In this document: in pieces, positions 59,299 to 64,000 of the stretch | How positions within the stretch are numbered: the first letter of the stretch is position 1 | How the letters are laid out: every line of letters starts with the position of its first letter | Assembly: GCA_029931535.1 (NCBI GenBank) | Contig: JAQPZY010001688.1 | Coordinates: forward strand, 5,139,001-5,203,000 | DNA from: Margaritifera margaritifera | Lineage: Eukaryota; Mollusca; Bivalvia; Unionida; Margaritiferidae | Direction: 5' to 3' | DNA length: 64,000 nt | Translations under genes and position numbers: made by a program | The notes under the pieces: generated by a model | Database searches by the model: none | What the model was told of the DNA's origin: nothing | Seen by the model: the letters and a program-made list of their open reading frames with translations, nothing else

Positions 59299-61299
59299 AT
59301 GGAAAAAAAATATAGTTACACCGACTGGTGGACGTAATTGGTTAAAGTTGCCAAACATCTTGGTATTATTCCAGAAAACACCAATGCAAATAGCGTTATC
59401 AACGCGATTAAAGATATTGGAGGTATTAAAACTAAAAATAGTAACACTAATAGAAATAAAATTAATACTCTGCGACGACTTGTAGCATTAAAACAAAATC
59501 AACAATCAACGAATCGGCAATCGGACGTGTCCGATCGGACTGATCGAATTGATCACGCGGTCGATCAAACACACTCTATAGAACCGATTAGGCTGATCAA
59601 CGACGAAGATAATAAACGAATTATAGCATTAAAAAAGCTTTCTTTGGTTCAACAAAAAAATAAAGAGTTGTTTCAACAGGCGCGGTGGGATGAACAACAC
59701 AGAGAGGAATCATTACTCAGATTTTTAACACCCGTTCGCAAATTATTTATTGGTACATTTATTGATCCAGCAACGAATAAGGAAACAGATATGGATATAG
59801 CAACTGCAATTAAACGTAATTTTATCCCAACTGAAAAAACACTTATTGAAATTAGAGATAAAATCGATCAGTTAAAAGCTGATTATCTACGTGATCGACG
59901 AATTTATAAAGATGTATCAACGATCGACCGCGGTCGATCAAGCACGCTCCATCAGGACAGCTCTATCAAAGATCGACAATCGACGAGTAATAGATTTGTT
60001 GATCAACTGATCGATCAACGATTAATAGATCAACAATTTAGTCCTTCATTTCCACCTCCACCTATACTATCAATAGATCAACAATTTAGTCCTTCATTTC
60101 CACCTCCACCTCCACCTATACTATCAATAGATCAACAATTTAGTCCTTCATTTCCACCTCCACCTCCACCTACACAATCGATGAATCAGCAATCAGACGT
60201 GTCCGATCGGACCGATCAGCTCGATCAACAATTGAGCACGCCAGATCAACATTCAAGGTTTGTTGAAGAAGCTTACAGTTTGCCTATTGATGAGCTAGAA
60301 AAACAAAGACAGAATCTTACTGTGTTAAATAAATCAACAGGTGAGCGATTACGTAATAATCCAAACCCTAATTTATCAAAAATACATATGGAAAACATTG
60401 TAAAAAATAAAATATATAAACAGGTGCTAGAACATCGAGCAAATGTCACTGAATCAGAAATGAAAAATTATACTGATTTAGCTAAAGAATATAATGTACC
60501 AGTCAATGAAGTAATCAGCAATGAACAAATTGCTAAATATGGCAGAGATTTTAGAGAATTAGCACTTCAAGAAGAAAAAATAAAAGATATACAGCGAGTT
60601 AAAAATAATCAGTTTAAAGATCACGCAAAAAAATTGAATGTTGATCAACTCCGCGATGTAATAAAAGGCCTAACACAATCAGGAATTTTAGATACCCCAA
60701 AGCAATTAAATATAAATAAAAAAATATTGGAAGAAAAATCTACTTTAGAGGATAGAAAGGCTATGTTTGCGGCAATAAAAAGTATGCCTAAATTAACACC
60801 ACCAAAACCACTAAAACCACTAAAACAATTGAGCGTGCTCGATCAACCAGTAAAATCAAAAGATATGACTGCTTTAATGTCAGATGCTATGACTAAATTG
60901 CGCGGTAAGATGGGTTATGATGAGGGTATTGGAGATGATGATGCTGACGATGATGATGAATGGGATGATGATGCTGATAAGACACCAGCAAAACCACCAA
61001 CAATATTAACAAAACCAGCAAAACCATCACCACCAGCAAAACCACCAACAATATTAACAAAACCAGCAAAACCATCACCACCACCAAAACCACCAAAAAC
61101 TGGAAAAGGTATTAAAATCTTTAAAAATCTTCGAGATGTAATAAATCGATTAAATGTACTTGTATCGTCAAAGAAAGCCGGCAATTCTGGAGTTGAAATT
61201 GACAATGAAATTGTGGAAATAATGGATTATCTCAGAAGCGGTAAATATATAAACACAAAAACATATAAAAAATTTGTACATAAGTTTATGATTGGTTGA
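59299..61299 (+). pseudogene. Second disordered structural protein, paralogue of the preceding gene, with early stop
   Basis: ATG at 59299 opens a frame that meets TAA at 59335-59337 after 12 codons and then stays open in the same frame for 654 codons to 61299. No other ATG lies near 59338, so the stop is probably a lesion. Residues corresponding to 59610-59870 repeat the folded domain of the previous gene (TPVRKLFIGTFIDPATNKET). Later come three copies of a DQQFSPSFPPPPP unit (60010-60175), a coiled-coil region, the shared KDMTALMSDAMTKLRGKMG-acidic segment (60855-60990), and a Pro/Lys-rich repeat. The two genes arose by duplication. The role is presumably structural, but this is inference. 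Confidence 0.65.
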
Positions 61300-61344
61300 T
61301 CGTCGATTTTTATAAAATCAATTGAAAATTCAATAATTTTTTTG

Positions 61345-61357
61345 TATAATCAGTTAT
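61345..61357 (+). promoter_or_regulatory. Shared upstream motif before penton gene
   Basis: TATAATCAGTTAT lies 13 bp before the ATG at 61371. The identical 13-mer precedes the major capsid gene (63007-63019). It may be a common late promoter element. Confidence 0.5.
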
Positions 61358-61370
61358 ATAATCACTAACA

Positions 61371-62132
61371 ATGTCTGCTGTAACATTACTCATGGATTCA
61401 ACTACCTCAGCGAGCCAAGATAGTTCAACAAACAGCGCAAATTTCAGAGTATCGTATTCCCCAGCAATTGAACTTTCCGCCGACACCGATTACGAACTCG
61501 GATTAATATCAGCAACAATGTGGCACTCGTTTTACAACATTAAAAAAGACATCAACGATCGATTAGATATTATCATCGGCGGAATCACTAAAACAATAAT
61601 AATAACACCTGGCGCCTACAACATTGTTGACATTAATGATTTTATTAAATTAGAAATTAAAAAACTTGGTTACAGCAATGACTTTGCGATTGAGCCAAAT
61701 TATAATACATTACGCTGTTCAATGAATTTGAAAAACAATTTTCGTGTTGATTTTTCAACCATAAACACGATCGGCGAAATGTTTGGTTTTGCAAAACAGA
61801 TTTATGGTTCTGTAACTGATTCTGATGTAACAATAAGTGGAGAATTCCCAATAAATATATCCGATGTTAGCTCAATTTTAATTAATTGCTCAATCATTTA
61901 TGGGTCTCATTCAGCGCGTGGAAGTCGAGGTCAAACAATTTACTCTTTTATTCCAGATGCTCCTCCTGGATCACTGCTGATGGTGTCGCCGAAACAAGTT
62001 ATTTATTATCCTCTTAATGTCAAAGATCGAATCGCAGATGTTACAATGTCAATCACGAACCAATCGGGACGGCAATTAGATTTTAATAATGAACAGGTAA
62101 CATACTACTTGCATTTACGTAAAACTACATAA
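61371..62132 (+). CDS. Penton-like minor capsid protein, 253 aa
   Basis: Intact ATG-started frame. The protein is beta-rich throughout with no TM or signal segment. The N-terminal part reads SANFRVSYSPAIELSADTDY and ELGLISATMWHSFYNI, the middle has ITPGAYNIVDINDFIK, NTLRCSMNLKNNFRVDFS and IGEMFGFAK, and the end has VIYYPLN and a final YYLHLRK. This series matches the small capsid protein that accompanies the major capsid protein in invertebrate Polinton/adintovirus-like elements and is thought to form the five-fold penton (single jelly roll). The size is normal. It sits between the disordered proteins and the amphipathic protein, two genes before the MCP. Confidence 0.7.
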   Translation: MSAVTLLMDSTTSASQDSSTNSANFRVSYSPAIELSADTDYELGLISATMWHSFYNIKKDINDRLDIIIGGITKTIIITPGAYNIVDINDFIKLEIKKLGYSNDFAIEPNYNTLRCSMNLKNNFRVDFSTINTIGEMFGFAKQIYGSVTDSDVTISGEFPINISDVSSILINCSIIYGSHSARGSRGQTIYSFIPDAPPGSLLMVSPKQVIYYPLNVKDRIADVTMSITNQSGRQLDFNNEQVTYYLHLRKTT

Positions 62133-62161
62133 TGTAGTTTCATCAATCTGATCGGTCAACA

Positions 62162-62213
62162 ATCAGTCTTTGACTGATCACCGATTTGTGGATTCAAAAA
62201 CTCAATGAGTTTT
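62162..62213. repeat. Two palindromes in the penton to next-gene gap
   Basis: ATCAGTCTTTGACTGAT (62162-62178) is the reverse complement of the palindrome at 57546-57562. AAAACTCAATGAGTTTT (62197-62213) follows, five bases before the next ATG. Confidence 0.8.
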
Positions 62214-62217
62214 ATCA

Positions 62218-62958
62218 ATGGTGCTTTATAATATGCGACAACGCAAGCTAATGAACAAAAAAATCGTTGGAGGATTTCTCGGAGGAATATTTTCAAAAGT
62301 TGTACGTGTTAAGCCAGGAATAGATTTTATAATATCACCAATTGCAGTTCACGAATCAATGAATAGGTCGCTGATCGACCACACAAATAAAATTGGATCC
62401 GGTTTATTTAGTAATCTTTTTAAATTAGCGACAACGTCTGCATCTAAATTTATTCCAAAACTTGCACCGCTTGCATTTGATGCTGCAAAATCATTGACTA
62501 CAAGCGCGGTATCTGCAGCTGGAACAGCAGTTGGACAAAAGATTGCTGACAAAATTCGAGGACAACCGCAATCAGTGATCGAGCACGCTCGATTGTCGGT
62601 GAATCAGCAGCCGATTTATCAGCAGCCGATTTATCGAACCGATCAGATGGATAGATTAATAGCAAATATAGCTCCAACTCCTGAAATAGAACAAGCAATG
62701 AAAAAAACTGCTAAAGAATTTAGTAAACAACAATCGACAATCGAGCACGCTCGATCAACAAATAATGGTCGATCCGCTGTAAACGGATTAAATGGTCGAT
62801 CCGCTGTAAACGGATTAAATGGTCGATCCGCTGTAAACGGATTAAATGGTCGATCCGCTGTAAACGGATTAAATGGTCGATCCGCTGTAAACGGATTAAA
62901 TGGTCGATCGGACCGATCACCGATTCAACGAGTAACTCAAAATCCAGTTTTTTATTGA
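62218..62958 (+). CDS. Basic amphipathic capsid-associated protein (pVI/pX-like), 246 aa
   Basis: Intact frame from ATG at 62218 (a second ATG, 62233, is possible). The N-terminal region is basic with two Gly-Gly pairs (KKIVGGFLGGIFSK). IVGG|F fits the adenovirus-protease consensus (M/I/L)xGG-x, as in pVI/pX-type precursors. Residues about 55-115 form a long amphipathic/hydrophobic helix region (GSGLFSNLFKLATTSASKFI ... AGTAVGQKIADKI) like membrane-lytic or core proteins of adenovirus-related elements. The C-terminal half is a low-complexity tail with five copies of a nine-residue NGRSAVNGL unit. The assignment is by pattern and position next to the MCP, not by a precise family match. Confidence 0.55.
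   Translation: MVLYNMRQRKLMNKKIVGGFLGGIFSKVVRVKPGIDFIISPIAVHESMNRSLIDHTNKIGSGLFSNLFKLATTSASKFIPKLAPLAFDAAKSLTTSAVSAAGTAVGQKIADKIRGQPQSVIEHARLSVNQQPIYQQPIYRTDQMDRLIANIAPTPEIEQAMKKTAKEFSKQQSTIEHARSTNNGRSAVNGLNGRSAVNGLNGRSAVNGLNGRSAVNGLNGRSAVNGLNGRSDRSPIQRVTQNPVFY
62764..62901 (+). repeat. 27-bp in-frame tandem repeat, five copies, each with a hairpin
   Basis: Five identical 27-bp units encode NGRSAVNGL. Each contains ATCCG-ctgtaaa-CGGAT, a 5-bp stem. Identity of all copies implies recent expansion. Confidence 0.9.
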
Positions 62959-63006
62959 TCAATTGATTGGATTTTTTATGAAAATCTTTTATGTAATCAA
63001 TTATTA

Positions 63007-63019
63007 TATAATCAGTTAT
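63007..63019 (+). promoter_or_regulatory. Shared upstream motif before major capsid gene
   Basis: TATAATCAGTTAT lies 11 bp before the MCP start at 63031 and is identical to the motif before the penton gene. Confidence 0.5.
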
Positions 63020-63030
63020 TAATAAACGTT

Positions 63031-64000
63031 ATGTCAATTCGATCATATCTTAATATCAGCGACATTTATGATGTGGATAATTCTGCAACAGAATTTGAGT
63101 ACATTGAATATCAAGAAGATCAACCAAATACTGTTGATAAAGAAGGAATTAGTATTTTAAGGACGCGTGATGAAGTTCGTGGAAAGTTAATGGATATAAA
63201 CGCAGTACCAGAAGTAGCTTTTGGAGCAGGTACAAACATCTCTTTGGTCAACAATGGTTGGTCATTATTCGAACAAGCAAAATATATAATCAACGACAAC
63301 AAAATCGAACATATAAGACATCTTCCATTGGCCAGCACAATAATGAATATCATAAGTTTTTCCGAAGATTATACACGATCGATTGCAACAAATATGTTGT
63401 GGATGAAAGATGGTTCCAGTGGAGGTGCTCATCCATTTGAGTTTAGAACAGGCGATGGTTTTAATGTTGGAGCAGCTTTTACTCCAGTTGCAAATAACAA
63501 TAATGTTCTTGTTGGAGCAGCTATCGTTGCTGATGCGGCAGGCATTAACGCTGGAATTCGTGCTGCGGCAACAAATCTCAGACAATCAAACTATAACGAA
63601 GGTTATGCAAAGCGGCGAGCAATATGTGATACCAGCCGGCTGGTCACAATACTTCTTCCTTTGAGCTCAGTCTTTGGTTTCTGCAAGGACGTTACTTCCG
63701 TGGTAAGAAGTATGAGGCATCGAATTGAATTGACGGTATCTAAACCAGAAAACCATATACTTAAAGGAGCTGGGGTCCACGATGGCCGATTTGTTATCAG
63801 TTACATATCACTGTGGATGCCAAAAGTTGTACCATCAAAGTTAGTATCATTAGAACTTGAGGAGGCATTAACTTCCTATACGCGAAAACTGTATTTCGAA
63901 CAATGGCGAACATACGAACATGGTGTTCCAGCAGGTAGTGCTAGTGGCACATGGAGAATAGATACAGTACCATCAGAACGACTACCACGACACATCTTTG
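63031..64000 (+). CDS. Major capsid protein, double jelly roll, 5' part (runs off the window)
   Basis: ATG at 63031 opens a frame with no stop through the last base: 323 complete codons. The first ~60 residues are acidic. A beta-rich first jelly roll follows, with a glycine/alanine-rich loop region (about 150-185). Around residues 200-290 comes the most conserved stretch: RLVTILLPLSSVFGFCKDVT, RHRIELTV, then FVISYISLWMPKVVPSKL. FGFC followed by a hydrophobic-MP-x-V-x-P-S strand is characteristic of the MCP of invertebrate Polinton/Maverick-type elements (the C. elegans F54H12.2 family). The typical length is 450-650, so perhaps half is visible. This copy shows no lesion. Confidence 0.8.
   Translation, partial: MSIRSYLNISDIYDVDNSATEFEYIEYQEDQPNTVDKEGISILRTRDEVRGKLMDINAVPEVAFGAGTNISLVNNGWSLFEQAKYIINDNKIEHIRHLPLASTIMNIISFSEDYTRSIATNMLWMKDGSSGGAHPFEFRTGDGFNVGAAFTPVANNNNVLVGAAIVADAAGINAGIRAAATNLRQSNYNEGYAKRRAICDTSRLVTILLPLSSVFGFCKDVTSVVRSMRHRIELTVSKPENHILKGAGVHDGRFVISYISLWMPKVVPSKLVSLELEEALTSYTRKLYFEQWRTYEHGVPAGSASGTWRIDTVPSERLPRHIF

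Larger units (their letters stand above)
49986..64000. mobile_element. Integrated Polinton/Maverick-like DNA virus element (partial)
   Basis: A compact block with divergent gene arms around 54878-54950. Leftward genes occupy 50175-54877 and rightward genes 54951 to the window edge. A packaging ATPase, penton-like protein and double-jelly-roll major capsid protein occur together, the morphogenesis module of Polintons/Mavericks, adintoviruses and Polinton-like viruses. Intergenic gaps are short and introns are absent, unlike the host DNA to the left. Polymerase B, integrase and adenovirus-type protease are not seen and would be expected to the right. The left end is uncertain (49.9-50.15 kb). 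Confidence 0.8.

Overview
The window is nuclear DNA of an animal, probably a marine invertebrate and perhaps a mollusc. It is AT-rich, has spliced host exons with long introns, many microsatellites and minisatellites, and relics of many eukaryotic transposon classes: LINE, Ty3/gypsy, Penelope-like, DIRS-like, mariner, and hAT-like or other terminal-inverted-repeat (TIR) elements. The species is not determined; mollusc is an inference from the transposon mix, not a direct observation.

The left part (about 1-16 kb) carries four minus-strand exons of a host gene resembling LETMD1, a LETM1-domain mitochondrial membrane protein. The exons at 15538-15692, 14598-14710, 6615-6694 and 5943-6129 have matching splice phases. 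Its introns hold a ZNF862-like pseudogene, a DIRS-like retroelement fragment and a hAT-like non-autonomous element. To the left are a 36-bp and a 42-bp minisatellite. At 15842-16950 a truncated Penelope-like insertion with a GIY-YIG domain is flanked by a 17-bp target duplication and starts with a near-perfect 59-bp hairpin. From 17 to 26 kb there is no convincing host gene, only TIR elements (one interrupted by a solo LTR) and dispersed repeats.

At 27.8-40.2 kb lies a nested pair. A young Ty3/gypsy element (28925-35535, two 751-bp LTRs) sits inside ORF1 of an apurinic-endonuclease LINE. The LINE frame resumes exactly after removal of the insert and one copy of a 4-bp target duplication. The gypsy element has the unusual order gag-protease-integrase-RT-RNase H (GmR1-like) and a tRNA-Pro primer site like that of murine leukaemia virus. 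The 22438-23240 solo LTR belongs to the same family. Between 41 and 50 kb are a dead mariner copy, TIR and fold-back elements and simple repeats.

The most striking part is 50-64 kb, a gene-dense block that looks like an integrated DNA virus of the Polinton/Maverick/adintovirus kind, cut by the right window edge. Leftward genes encode a small protein, a two-TM protein, a large protein with an internal duplication, and a fibre made of phage-tail-like repeats ending in a discoidin-like domain. Rightward genes encode an A32-type packaging ATPase, two related disordered structural proteins, a penton-like protein, an amphipathic basic protein and a double-jelly-roll major capsid protein (MCP). Virion assembly and attachment genes are present. 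Polymerase, integrase and protease are not in the window. Several genes are interrupted by single-base homopolymer shifts or a stop codon, so the copy is either decaying or carries assembly indels. Short GC-rich palindromes are scattered through its disordered coding regions.
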